DNA of 33,283 nt from Pseudobutyrivibrio ruminis (GCA_015057305.1 SVES01000008.1:59361-92643), one strand, 5' to 3'; positions 8,167 to 16,305 are shown, counted from the first letter of the stretch. Numbers and translations are program-made. Notes: generated by a model from the letters alone, not told the origin.

Positions 8167-8539
8167 ATATGGGCTGCCACGGACGGCAGCCCAAGGCTGA
8201 CAGCGAAACGGACTGAGCTTGAAGCCGGTAAGAAAACATCCAAAAACTGCTTTTAATTCTACTTGGCGAATGTAATATGAATGCAATTAATACTAATATT
8301 ACCGCCACTGATATTAAGTAATATAATAAGTGTCTGCGAGATACATACAGTGCCTTCGAATAGTCAAAGCCGTGAAAGTACACGTGACATATGCTCGTTT
8401 GTGGCATTAAGAAAATCAGTAATTCTTCTCCAATGATGGGATGCCGTGAGGCAAATTCCGATTCCCTTGGGCAGGCACCTTCTGATAATTCCACAGCTAG
8501 TCTTCCCAAATCTGGCAGCATTCTATATGCTAAAACCAC
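8165..8539 (-). pseudogene. Open frame in the right repeat arm, probable gene remnant
   Basis: The right arm stays open for about 124 codons from a GTG at 8539 (start residues VVLAYRMLPDLGRLAVELSE). It includes a hydrophobic helix HLLYYLISVAVILVLIAFIL near residues 69-88. The last 20 or so residues are read from the spacer hairpin and look random. There is no ribosome site before the GTG, and the frame stays open further upstream, to the edge of the aspartate kinase stop. The likeliest view is a fragment of a membrane or sensor protein that lost its start and end. I do not recognise the family; a real short protein cannot be excluded. Confidence 0.4.
8170..8193. repeat. GC-rich hairpin in the spacer of the inverted repeat
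   Basis: TGGGCTGCC (8170-8178), loop ACGGAC, GGCAGCCCA (8185-8193): a perfect 9-bp stem, far more GC-rich than its surroundings. It could be a terminator remnant of one of the ancestral genes, but there is no T tract on either side. Confidence 0.6.
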
Positions 8540-8574
8540 ACTTCCAGAGTTTATGCATATCCGTGAATAGTAAC
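8232..8574 (-). repeat. Right arm of the ~343-bp inverted repeat
   Basis: This is the reverse-complement partner of 7825-8166, separated from it by 65 bp (8167-8231). The arm begins 7 bp after the aspartate kinase stop. The outermost match is GTTACTATTCACGGATAT on each side and the innermost is GCAGTTTTTG followed by TGTTTTC. The two arms are almost equal in length. Confidence 0.85.
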
Positions 8575-8581
8575 CACCAGC

Positions 8582-9904
8582 TTACAACTTTGTTGTAACA
8601 AAAATATCATATATTGCCTTAACTGCTGCCTCAAAATCCTGATTTTCAACGCCAATGATAATGTTTAGCTCTGAAGAACCCTGGTCAATCATGCGAACAT
8701 TTACATGGGCATGGCTAAGTGCCGAGAAAATACGTCCTGCTGTTCCACGTGTGCTTTTCATACCACGACCAACAACAGCAATAAGGGCCAAATCAGACTC
8801 AATTTCGATAGAATCTGGTGAGCAATTTCTGTGAATTGCTGAAACAACAGCCTGCTCCTTGTTAATAAACTCGTCCTCATGAACAACAACTGTCATGGTG
8901 TCAATGCCAGATGGCATGTGCTCGATATTGATTCCATTATCCTCAAAAGCAGATAAAGCCTTGCGGCAAAAGCCCACTTCAGAATTCATAAGAGACTTTG
9001 TAATAAGTACAGTACAGAAGCCCTTCTTTCCAGCAATACCAGTGATAACATACTCATTTCTTTGACCGGTGCTCTCTACAATCCATGTGCCGTCATCCTC
9101 TGGCTTGTTTGTGTTCTTAATGTTGATAGGAATACCTGCTGAGCGTACTGGGAAAATTGCATCCTCATGAAGCACTGATGCGCCCATGTAAGAAAGCTCT
9201 CTCAGCTCACGATATGTAATGGTCTGCATTGCAACAGGATTTTTAACAATGCGAGGGTCGCAAATCAAAAAGCCTGACACGTCAGTCCAGTTTTCGTATA
9301 CATCCACCTTAGCTGCTCCTGCAACGATAGAACCTGTAACATCAGAACCACCACGTGAAAATGTCTTGACCTTCCCATCCTTTCCACAGCCGTAAAAACC
9401 AGGAATGACAGCATGTGGATGTTCTTCCAAAGCCTTAGACATATTCTTTTCAGTTTTGTAAGAGTTTAGATGTCCTTCTTCGTTAAAGAAAATAACATCC
9501 TTTGCATCTATAAAATCGAAGCCAAGATACTCTGCCATGATTTTACCGTTCAAAAACTCACCACGGCTTGCAAGGTAATCCAATGACAAATCCTCTTTGA
9601 TATCTGCTGCAATCTTAGCGAAATCTTCATCAAGACTAAAGCCTTTTAGATTCAGACCTTCTATAATCTCATCATAACGTGCCTTAATATCTGCAAGATT
9701 CGAGGTGACATCCTTGCCTGCTTTGGCAGCCTCATATGTGCCGATAAGCATATCTGTAACCTTAGTGTCCTTACTATGTCTCTTACCTGGGGCAGAAGGT
9801 ACTACAAAGACTCTGTTTTCATCAGCCCTAATTATGTCTCCTACCTTTTTAAACTGATTTGCATCAGCAAGTGAGCTACCTCCGAATTTTACAACCTTTT
9901 TCAT
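8582..9904 (-). CDS. Aspartate kinase
   Basis: It phosphorylates aspartate, the entry step to lysine, threonine, methionine and diaminopimelate. The roughly 440-residue product has the kinase motif VKFGGSSLA near the N-terminus. FSRGGSDVTGS lies near residue 190, and two C-terminal ACT domains (about 305-440) should give amino-acid feedback control. The length and the GGSSLA form resemble the monofunctional YclM/aspartokinase III group more than LysC alpha/beta types. The ATG at 9904 is preferred over GTG 9907 for better spacing from GAGGAAA. A 20-bp inverted repeat at 9948-9967, shared with the upstream ABC operon, lies just before it. The end product that inhibits it is not predictable by eye. 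Confidence 0.9.
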   Translation of the reverse strand: MKKVVKFGGSSLADANQFKKVGDIIRADENRVFVVPSAPGKRHSKDTKVTDMLIGTYEAAKAGKDVTSNLADIKARYDEIIEGLNLKGFSLDEDFAKIAADIKEDLSLDYLASRGEFLNGKIMAEYLGFDFIDAKDVIFFNEEGHLNSYKTEKNMSKALEEHPHAVIPGFYGCGKDGKVKTFSRGGSDVTGSIVAGAAKVDVYENWTDVSGFLICDPRIVKNPVAMQTITYRELRELSYMGASVLHEDAIFPVRSAGIPINIKNTNKPEDDGTWIVESTGQRNEYVITGIAGKKGFCTVLITKSLMNSEVGFCRKALSAFEDNGINIEHMPSGIDTMTVVVHEDEFINKEQAVVSAIHRNCSPDSIEIESDLALIAVVGRGMKSTRGTAGRIFSALSHAHVNVRMIDQGSSELNIIIGVENQDFEAAVKAIYDIFVTTKL

Positions 9905-9947
9905 CACGATTTCCTCTTCTTGAATTTTTTTTATTATTTTATATTAT

Positions 9948-9967
9948 CACTTTAGCGATTTAAAGTG
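9948..9967. promoter_or_regulatory. Operator-like inverted repeat upstream of aspartate kinase
   Basis: CACTTTA (9948-9954), 6 bp, TAAAGTG (9961-9967): perfect 7-bp arms. On the minus strand it is followed by an AT-rich stretch with a TAATAT -10-like word. The same element, in the same orientation and setting, lies at 12831-12850; across 32 bp the two regions share about 26 bases. It could alternatively be a weak terminator of the ABC operon, but the T-rich stretch after it is broken. Confidence 0.6.
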
Positions 9968-9984
9968 GTGATTTGCCCAAAAAT

Positions 9985-10785
9985 TTAGCTCAAAAGCACT
10001 CTATCATTATCTAATTCTTCCCCAGCGCCAACTTTAAACTTCTCTAGCAAATCTGAAACAGTAAGCTTGTCTCGTTCTTCACCGCTTGTGTCAAATACAA
10101 TTCTGCCTGCATTCATCATTAGGGTTCTGTTGCCTACATCAAGTGCCTGATGCATATTGTGGGTAACCATCAAACAAGTGATACCTCTTTCGCTAACAAT
10201 TTTCTTTGTTAAATCCAAAACCTTTTCTGCTGTAGCTGGGTCTAAAGCTGCAGTATGCTCATCCAATAGCAAAAGCTTAGGGGTTACGAAGGTGGCCATC
10301 AAAAGTGTGAGAGCCTGTCTCTGTCCACCAGAAAGAAGTCCTACAGGCTGCTTCATCCTGTCCTCCAAGCCCATTCCAAGCAAAGATAGCTGCTCCCTGA
10401 ATCTGCTTTTATCCTTGGCACTTATTCTTGAAAATAGCTTTGAAGAAGCCCTGGATGCCCGCAGATAAGCCAGCGCCATATTTTCCTCTATTGTCATATT
10501 AGGAGCTGTGCCCTTTAGTGGATCCTGAAACAAATGCCCAATCACGCGGCTGCGCCTAAATTCCTTTTTGAAGGTAATATCTTCTCCGTCAAGATATATA
10601 TTTCCCTCATCAACGATAAAGGTGCCTGCAATAGCATTAAACATTGTTGATTTGCCTGCACCATTTGAGCCAACTATAGTCGCAAAATCTCCATCCTTCA
10701 GCTCAAGAGAAAGATGAGTAAGAGCAGTCTTTTCATTAACTGTGCCAGGATTGAAGGTCTTTGAAATATTATCAATTTTAAGCAT
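9985..10785 (-). CDS. ABC transporter ATP-binding protein (partner of PF04392-type binding protein)
   Basis: This is the ATPase of an importer. The 266-residue product has Walker A GSNGAGKST (39-47), a Q-loop near LFQDP (about 85-89), signature LSGGQ (151-155) and Walker B LLLLDE (171-176). A switch His sits in VTHN (about 205-208). It overlaps the permease gene by 8 bp. With a permease of the branched-chain/ribose type and a TrpX-like binding protein, the set resembles importers named TrpXYZ in streptococci, so an amino acid or aromatic substrate is possible. The substrate is not shown by the sequence. The adjacent aspartate kinase hints at an amino acid. Confidence 0.88.
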   Translation of the reverse strand: MLKIDNISKTFNPGTVNEKTALTHLSLELKDGDFATIVGSNGAGKSTMFNAIAGTFIVDEGNIYLDGEDITFKKEFRRSRVIGHLFQDPLKGTAPNMTIEENMALAYLRASRASSKLFSRISAKDKSRFREQLSLLGMGLEDRMKQPVGLLSGGQRQALTLLMATFVTPKLLLLDEHTAALDPATAEKVLDLTKKIVSERGITCLMVTHNMHQALDVGNRTLMMNAGRIVFDTSGEERDKLTVSDLLEKFKVGAGEELDNDRVLLS

Positions 10786-11725
10786 TTTTCTCCCCCTTCA
10801 CATTTCCTCTATAGTTTGCAAATTCTCGCTTTTTAAGAGCCATCTTTCTTCTTACATATGGAGCAGCTATTGCTACTGCAACAATTATGGCTGAAACAAG
10901 CTTTAGAGCCTCTGCTGGAACCGACAATCTTAATGCAATTGCCACGATGAATCTATATAGTATGGAACCTAAAATAGTGCCAATTATTCTTCTAAAAATG
11001 CTACCCTTATTTCCAATAAGAGTCTGGCCGATAATAAGGGATGCAAGGGCGATAGTAACCATACCAGTACCAATATTAATATCTGCAGATTTTTGATACT
11101 GGGCTATTAAACAGCCTGATAAGCCAGTAAGTGCATTTGCCAGACACAAGCCCACTGTAATGGTAAAGGTAGGGTTAATTGATGAGGATTTTACCATTTC
11201 CGCGTTATCCCCAGTTGCACGTATTGACATACCAAGAGTTGTTCCTAAAAACCACCATAAAATTGCAGCAACAATTGCTACAATTAATGCAACAATGATT
11301 ACCTTGTACCAGTCTCCTAAAAATGTTGCCCCGATAGTGCTTTTTCCAAGTGAGAATACAGTATCACAGGAAAACAGATTTACCAGAGATGAAAATCCCA
11401 TTACAGCAATGTTTATAGTGTACAATCCTGTGTTTACTATGATTCCTGCCAGAATGGATTCTACCCCAAGCTTAGTCTGCAAAAATGCTGTGACAAAGCC
11501 TGCCATTGCCCCTGTAACCATAGCTGCAATAAGGGCTAAAAATGGATGACCTGCCAATGTAACCATAGCACCAACCGCACAGCCTAAAGTGAAACAACCA
11601 TCCGTGGTAAGATCTGCAATATTAAGGATTGTAAAAGAAATAAAAAGTGCCAATGCAACTAGGGCGTATATACACCCTAGTTCCAATGCACTTTGAAAAA
11701 TCGAAAGCGTAAAAATACTAGACAT
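10778..11725 (-). CDS. ABC transporter permease, BPD_transp_2 family
   Basis: A 315-residue integral membrane protein with about eight to nine hydrophobic helices and the Gly/Ala-rich pattern of the LivH/RbsC-like permease family (PF02653). A conserved internal stretch reads TLGMSIRATGDNAEM (about residues 165-179), the coupling segment of this family. It ends in a basic cytoplasmic tail. Its ATG overlaps the stop of the binding-protein gene by one base, and its own end overlaps the ATPase gene, so the three are one transcription unit. Confidence 0.88.
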   Translation of the reverse strand: MSSIFTLSIFQSALELGCIYALVALALFISFTILNIADLTTDGCFTLGCAVGAMVTLAGHPFLALIAAMVTGAMAGFVTAFLQTKLGVESILAGIIVNTGLYTINIAVMGFSSLVNLFSCDTVFSLGKSTIGATFLGDWYKVIIVALIVAIVAAILWWFLGTTLGMSIRATGDNAEMVKSSSINPTFTITVGLCLANALTGLSGCLIAQYQKSADINIGTGMVTIALASLIIGQTLIGNKGSIFRRIIGTILGSILYRFIVAIALRLSVPAEALKLVSAIIVAVAIAAPYVRRKMALKKREFANYRGNVKGEKNA

Positions 11726-12783
11726 TATTCAAACTCCTCTGCTGTCTGTACTTCAACAAAGCCATCACACATATCGCGAAGCTTCTCATAATCTAAATTT
11801 AATGCTGCAGCTGTCTCTGTATTAACAGTAGCTGTACCATTGTCCAGAGTCTTTACTGCAAGTGTGGCAGGAGCTTTGCCATCAACCAAAACCTCTGCAA
11901 CCATGTTTGCTGTCTCCTTGCCAAGAGTTGCGTAGTTTACGCCATATCCAAGGTATGCACCATTAAGGGCAAAAGAATCTGCACCGCAATAATGTGGGAT
12001 GCCTGCCTCTATAAACTTTTCGTATATAGCAAGCTCCGCAGTCATAATTGTATTGTCTGTTGGTGTAAATACTGCATCTACCTTTTCTGCAACAAGAGCA
12101 TCAGCAGCTAACATAACCTCATCATTTTTGGTACCAGTCTTCTCAACGTACTCTACCCCTGCTGCATCCAAATATTTCTTGGCTGCTTCTATTGGGGCAG
12201 CTGAGGCATCCTGGCTCTTATCATATAAAAGTCCAACCTTTTCAATATTTCTATTTTGAGCAAATATTAAATCAAAAACTGCCTCTGTATTTAAAGCATC
12301 TGATGTACCAGTAACATTTGCCCCTGGCTCATCATTTGATGCCACAAGACCTGCTCCCTCTGGATCAGAAACTGCTGCAAACACAACTGGAATCTGATTG
12401 TCCTCAGTAGCTGATTGACAAATCATTGCTGTTGGAGTTGCAATAGGTACTAAAATATCAACCTCATCATTGATAAGCTCTGTAACCATCTGATTTATTG
12501 TAGTGGCATCTGCCTGACCATTGCAGTAGTAATCAGCATATTCAAATGTGCAGCCCTTTTCCTCCCCAAGCTCGTCCAGTCTTGCCTCGAGATTAGTAAC
12601 AATCTGATTTAAAGATGCGTCATCAACATATTGAATAATCCCCACCTTATAAACAGCACCTTCGGTATCTGTGTTAACAACCTCAGCATCAGATGTTGCT
12701 TCAGTAGTTTCTTTATTACCACAGCCAATCATACTTGCTGCCATCGCCATAACCATTAACACTGAGAAAATCTTCTTTTTCAT
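11725..12783 (-). CDS. ABC transporter substrate-binding lipoprotein (PF04392, TrpX-like)
   Basis: A 352-residue exported binding protein. The leader MKKKIFSVLMVMAMAAS ends in a lipobox SMIGC, so the mature protein should be anchored by Cys at about residue 21. An acidic, Thr-rich tether follows, then two lobes of the ABC_sub_bind family: KVGIIQYVDDASLNQIV, later PTATPTAMICQ-like and ADSFALNGAYLGYG stretches. AGAGGAGG precedes ATG 12783. It is the first gene of a three-gene importer operon. An operator-like repeat lies at 12831-12850. A tryptophan-type substrate is a family-level guess; no T-box leader is present in the short upstream region. Confidence 0.88.
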   Translation of the reverse strand: MKKKIFSVLMVMAMAASMIGCGNKETTEATSDAEVVNTDTEGAVYKVGIIQYVDDASLNQIVTNLEARLDELGEEKGCTFEYADYYCNGQADATTINQMVTELINDEVDILVPIATPTAMICQSATEDNQIPVVFAAVSDPEGAGLVASNDEPGANVTGTSDALNTEAVFDLIFAQNRNIEKVGLLYDKSQDASAAPIEAAKKYLDAAGVEYVEKTGTKNDEVMLAADALVAEKVDAVFTPTDNTIMTAELAIYEKFIEAGIPHYCGADSFALNGAYLGYGVNYATLGKETANMVAEVLVDGKAPATLAVKTLDNGTATVNTETAAALNLDYEKLRDMCDGFVEVQTAEEFE

Positions 12784-12830
12784 ATTTTCCTCCTCTTCTC
12801 CATTTCAATTTAGGATTAATTTTATCATAT

Positions 12831-12850
12831 TACTTTAGTAAGTTAAAGTG
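12831..12850. promoter_or_regulatory. Operator-like inverted repeat upstream of the ABC importer
   Basis: TACTTTA (12831-12837), 6 bp, TAAAGTG (12844-12850), matching the element before the aspartate kinase at 9948-9967. On the minus strand it overlaps or lies directly before a TATGAT -10-like word. The flanking word ATTTTAT is also shared. Confidence 0.6.
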
Positions 12851-12965
12851 AAAGTGTAAACTATCTCACATTTTTATGCATATTTATCTAATTTATACTT
12901 GTCTTTTTCAAATACAGTCTATCCTATGCCTATCAACATGATTAATCAACGAAAGGAGTAGCTTT

Positions 12966-13394
12966 ATGGAACAAAAAATGAATGAATTCTTATCTGACTT
13001 AATTGTTTTTTATCACAAGCTTCAGTGCTATCACTGGTATGTAAAAGGGGAAAATTTCTTTATGGTTCACACTACTTTAGAAATGCTTTATGAAGAAGTT
13101 AAGCTTCAGGTGGACGAAGTAGCAGAAGCAGCGCTTATGATAGGCTTCGCACCAAAAGCCACACTAGCAGACTTTGCAAAACTTGCATCCATAAAGGAAG
13201 CAAAAAATGAATTTGTCACTCCGAAAACTGTATTCAAGGATATACTTGCTGATTATCAGCATCTTTTAGAAAGTACAGAAGCCCTAAAGGCTGAAGCTGA
13301 AGAAGGTGAAATCAACCTTATTTCCGTTAAGGCCGACAATTTAATCGAATGTTACAGCAAACGTATCTGGATGCTGTCCCAAAGTCAAATGTAA
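12966..13394 (+). CDS. dps: Dps-family ferritin-like protein
   Basis: A mini-ferritin that oxidises and stores iron with hydrogen peroxide and can protect DNA in stress. The 142-residue product is a single four-helix bundle. The intersubunit ferroxidase residues are all present with exact family spacing: His23 (in YHWYVKG), His35, Asp50 and Glu54, matching E. coli His31/His43/Asp58/Glu62 offset by eight. The N-terminus is short, with no Lys-rich DNA-binding tail, so direct DNA binding is doubtful. AAAGGAG precedes ATG 12966. It is divergent from the ABC importer, and no peroxide box was recognised in the shared 182-bp gap. A junction hairpin follows within five bases of the stop. Confidence 0.92.
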   Translation: MEQKMNEFLSDLIVFYHKLQCYHWYVKGENFFMVHTTLEMLYEEVKLQVDEVAEAALMIGFAPKATLADFAKLASIKEAKNEFVTPKTVFKDILADYQHLLESTEALKAEAEEGEINLISVKADNLIECYSKRIWMLSQSQM

Positions 13395-13398
13395 AAAT

Positions 13399-13509
13399 AA
13401 AATAAGAGGGACTTTGTAATTAACAAGCTATATATATTCTCAAGCGTCGCTTTCTATGCAGAGCGGAGAATATATATGCTTGTTAATGTAACAATGTCCC
13501 TCTTATTTT
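13399..13509. repeat. Convergent-junction hairpin repeat, copy B (bidirectional terminator)
   Basis: The outer stem AAAATAAGAGGGAC (13399-13412) pairs perfectly with 13496-13509. Then follow TTAACAAGC/GCTTGTTAA, the AT run, TTCTC/GAGAA and a tip CGCTTT/AGAGCG. The core is almost the same as copy A reversed, while the outer stem is a different sequence that still pairs. It ends at the last base of the next minus-strand gene's stop codon. It separates dps from the converging gene at 13509. Confidence 0.85.
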
Positions 13510-14207
13510 TATTTCACAACTTTCAAGTCTGAACGGGCCATGATTAAATATCCATGGGTATCGTCAAATACTTCGATGATGTTTCCATTATCGTGCTTTA
13601 CCTTGTATTGTTTGTTATTGCAAATATTTGTTACTATGGTGCCATCTACCAGCTTTTCGTAGGTGGATTTTTCCTGAAGCTTATCTACGTCTGGAATGAC
13701 TATATCGGGCTCTTTCTTAGGGGAAGGTGTTATGTCAAATATAGAAAGCTGCCCACTGTCATCTGTTTTTTCTTTTTTAGTAACAATAGGCTCCTTTGGC
13801 TTTCTCTTTGCCCTATCCTTTTCCTCCACACTTTTAGACTTTGCATCGTAGGTCAAGGTAACGGACCTGTCGTTGAGCTCAATTTTGAGAATTCCCTCCT
13901 CAAAGGAAGCTTTTTTGATTTTGGCACCTGTGTAGTAGTCATTGTAATATGCCTTGATTGCGTTGTATGCCTCCTGCTTTAATAGGAATTCATCCTTCGA
14001 GCCAGCTCCTTCAACCATCTCAAAATCTTCTACAACTTCTCCTCTTTCGTCACAATAAAGAGTAATCACTCTACTTTTGGTCTGCAAAATAATTACAGGC
14101 TCAGAATCGATAAGATTATCCTCAATGACCTCGAACTCCTCTGGTAGAGATGCCATATAATTAGCTATTCTATTTCTCTTTGCCGCTCCACTTAATTCTT
14201 TCCCCAT
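13509..14207 (-). CDS. Uncharacterised protein with a possible sliding-clamp motif
   Basis: A 232-residue cytoplasmic protein that I do not recognise. Residues about 1-130 alternate short strands and helices and are rich in Glu, Asp and Lys. Residues about 131-175 form a charged, Lys/Pro-rich linker that is probably unstructured. Residues 180-232 form a small beta-rich end (ATG-free core around YKVKHDNGNIIEVFDDTHGY). In the linker, GQLSIFD (152-158) fits the bacterial beta-clamp binding motif QLxLF with Ile for Leu. ATG 14207 follows AAGGAG, which overlaps the stop of malY 12 bp upstream, so it is third in that operon. A DNA-replication link is only a motif-based idea. Confidence 0.8.
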   Translation of the reverse strand: MGKELSGAAKRNRIANYMASLPEEFEVIEDNLIDSEPVIILQTKSRVITLYCDERGEVVEDFEMVEGAGSKDEFLLKQEAYNAIKAYYNDYYTGAKIKKASFEEGILKIELNDRSVTLTYDAKSKSVEEKDRAKRKPKEPIVTKKEKTDDSGQLSIFDITPSPKKEPDIVIPDVDKLQEKSTYEKLVDGTIVTNICNNKQYKVKHDNGNIIEVFDDTHGYLIMARSDLKVVK

Positions 14208-14219
14208 AAGTGCCGCTCC

Positions 14220-15386
14220 TTAAAGATTTAATTCAAGAATACCCTTTTTTAACCTGTTTAAACCATCCATAAGAGTTGCCCTTGTACAGGCAACATTCAT
14301 TCTAAGGAAATATCTTCCAGCCTCGCCGTACTCAATTCCCTCAGTAATATAAAGCCCAGTTTGTTTTCTGATAAAGCCTGCCACTTCTTCACTGGATTTA
14401 TGAAGACCACTAATATCTATCCACAGTAAGTATGTGGCCTCCCCTTTAACAATGCTCAATTGTGGTATTTCTGCTTCAACAAAATCCTCTGCAATCTTGC
14501 GATTCGTAAATACGTATTCCCTCATTTCATCCAACCAGCTTCCGCCTTGATTGAAGGCAGCCTGTGTTACAACCTGTGCAAAGGAATTAGGCTCTGCCAC
14601 CTCGTCCGTATTTAACGCTCTCCAAACCTTGTGTCTTAAAAACTGATTTGGTACAACAACTGCAGATGTTTGCATTCCTGCTATATTAAATGCTTTTGTT
14701 GGAGCAATACATGTGATACTTATATTTTTACACGTTTCTGAAACAGATGCAAATGGAATATATGATTTGCCTGGCTTTGTAATGTCACAATGAATTTCAT
14801 CAGAAACCACTGTAACTCCATATTTCTTTGCCAGCTCTCCAACCCTTGAAAGAGTTTCTGCATCCCATAGCTTGCCCACAGGATTGTGAGGATTGCATAA
14901 AATCATCAGGCTTGCCTGTGGATCTGACATTTTCTTTTCCAAATCCTCAAAATCCATTGAATACTGTCCCTCCTTATAAACGAGAGGACTTTCAAGTGGT
15001 CTACAGCCATTATTTACTATGCTGTTAAAGAAAATATTATATACTGGCGTTTGTATTATAACTTTTTCGTTTGGAGTTGTAAGCTTTCGCACAATTGATG
15101 AAAGTGATGGGATAACACCAGTTGAAAAAATGAGCCAGCTTCTATCTATATCAAAATCGTGACGCTCTCTCCACCATTTTTGATATGCCTCATACCATTC
15201 ATCTGTTAAATCAGCATATCCAAAAACTCCATGCTCTAATCTTTTATTAATTGCAGCGATTATTTCTGGTGCAGTTTTAAAATCCATATCCGCCACCCAC
15301 ATTGGTAGCTCATTTTCTGCAACATCCCACTTTAAAGAATCTGTTCCCCTTCTATCTACAGGGGCATCAAAATCATATTGTCCCAT
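14220..15386 (-). CDS. malY: MalY/PatB-type C-S lyase (cystathionine beta-lyase)
   Basis: A fold-type I PLP enzyme that cleaves cystathionine or cysteine S-conjugates to pyruvate, ammonia and a thiol. The 388-residue product shows MWVADMDF (29-36), NPHNPVG (165-171), SDEIH (195-199) and the Schiff-base Lys231 in APTKAFNIAG. The ATG at 15386 is chosen over an upstream in-frame start at 15446, because AAGGAGAA precedes it and the longer frame runs into the DUF3737 gene. The DUF3737 stop and this start share one base (TAATG), giving translational coupling. Aminotransferase activity is less likely given the MalY-like N-terminus; the E. coli homologue also represses the maltose system. Confidence 0.88.
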   Translation of the reverse strand: MGQYDFDAPVDRRGTDSLKWDVAENELPMWVADMDFKTAPEIIAAINKRLEHGVFGYADLTDEWYEAYQKWWRERHDFDIDRSWLIFSTGVIPSLSSIVRKLTTPNEKVIIQTPVYNIFFNSIVNNGCRPLESPLVYKEGQYSMDFEDLEKKMSDPQASLMILCNPHNPVGKLWDAETLSRVGELAKKYGVTVVSDEIHCDITKPGKSYIPFASVSETCKNISITCIAPTKAFNIAGMQTSAVVVPNQFLRHKVWRALNTDEVAEPNSFAQVVTQAAFNQGGSWLDEMREYVFTNRKIAEDFVEAEIPQLSIVKGEATYLLWIDISGLHKSSEEVAGFIRKQTGLYITEGIEYGEAGRYFLRMNVACTRATLMDGLNRLKKGILELNL

Positions 15387-16276
15387 TAATTCTCCTTGCC
15401 GATTCTCCACTCTACTACTTCTTCCTTTTTTCCTACAGCCTGACAAATAATTTTTGTAGCCTGTGGATCAACCATATCCTTTTCAACAATAAGTGTTTCA
15501 ATCTCTGGAGCAGAAATCGTTCCACTAATTGGATTAAATACACTATCAACCCTGTTTGTAATTTCTGCGTCAATATTTTTAGCATATTCAAAAGAAAGTG
15601 TAGTATTGATGAGCTTGCAATTCTTCATGGTGAGGCTATCAATATAACAAAGCCCCTGCAAGCTTTCTATTGTACAATTGATAAATGTAAGATTTTTAGA
15701 ATTCCAGCCTAAATATTCACCACAAATATATGAATCATAGACTGTAACATTCTCTGTATTCCAGAATGCATCCTTTGATAAAAGCACCGAATTTCTAATA
15801 GTAATATTTTTTGCTCCATCAAAGGAATAGTTTCCATCCAGTCTAAAATTATCAATCTCAATGTTTTCAGAATTCATTGCAAAATAATGTCCCTTGGCTG
15901 TTACATTATTAAGCTTTATATTTTTACAGGTCCAAAAAGTCTCCTCAGCATTTGTAAGATTTACATTTTCAAGTGTAACTCCATCACATCTGCGGAAATT
16001 CTTTGGGGCAGTAATGAGAGAATCCTTAATTGTTATATTGTTAGTATACCACACTCCTGAGCGTGCCATCTCGAACCAATTGCTGCCCGAAACCTCTACA
16101 TTATTAGAGTACCAAATAGGATATTTCCATTTGAACTGTGAGTTGTAAACCTTAATATTTTGGCTTTCCTTTAAAGGTGACTCTCCATCGTCAAAAATGC
16201 AATCTGATATACAAGCCTCCTTTTCAGCATAAAGAGCTCGCTCACCTGTAAATAACTGTTGTCTATATTCTTTCAT
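15386..16276 (-). CDS. DUF3737 family protein (predicted right-handed beta-helix)
   Basis: A 296-residue protein matching the DUF3737 family. Most of it (about 25-240) is a repeat of short strands of about 20-22 residues per turn, with many Asn, Trp and aromatic residues and recurring words of the type NITIKDS, NVNLTN and NIKLNN. This predicts a beta-helix. No signal peptide or membrane helix is seen, so it should be cytoplasmic. The family has no established reaction. It is the first gene of a coupled unit with malY and an unknown gene, so a role linked to sulfur compounds is possible. GGAGG precedes ATG 16276. Confidence 0.85.
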   Translation of the reverse strand: MKEYRQQLFTGERALYAEKEACISDCIFDDGESPLKESQNIKVYNSQFKWKYPIWYSNNVEVSGSNWFEMARSGVWYTNNITIKDSLITAPKNFRRCDGVTLENVNLTNAEETFWTCKNIKLNNVTAKGHYFAMNSENIEIDNFRLDGNYSFDGAKNITIRNSVLLSKDAFWNTENVTVYDSYICGEYLGWNSKNLTFINCTIESLQGLCYIDSLTMKNCKLINTTLSFEYAKNIDAEITNRVDSVFNPISGTISAPEIETLIVEKDMVDPQATKIICQAVGKKEEVVEWRIGKEN

Positions 16277-16305
16277 TCTTAATTAAACCTCCGATTTTAT
16301 AACTT

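Noticed and set aside
7825..8574. Insertion sequence with terminal inverted repeats
   Set aside because: Only 65 bp lies between the arms, no transposase is present, and no flanking target duplication was evident by eye.
7748..8581. PyrR attenuator or other riboswitch before pyrC
   Set aside because: No PyrR-binding loop sequence or known riboswitch core is visible; the paired structure is explained by the long inverted duplication.
11160..11549. 129-codon open frame on the plus strand
   Set aside because: It is the antisense of the ABC permease gene and reflects the biased composition of membrane-helix codons.
12784..12965. T-box leader before the TrpX-like importer
   Set aside because: The shared 182-bp gap has no T-box AGGGTGG-like word or terminator before the gene.
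13399..13509. Hairpin as attC site or CRISPR-like repeat
   Set aside because: No integrase, gene cassette layout or regular spacing; placement at convergent gene ends fits a terminator far better.
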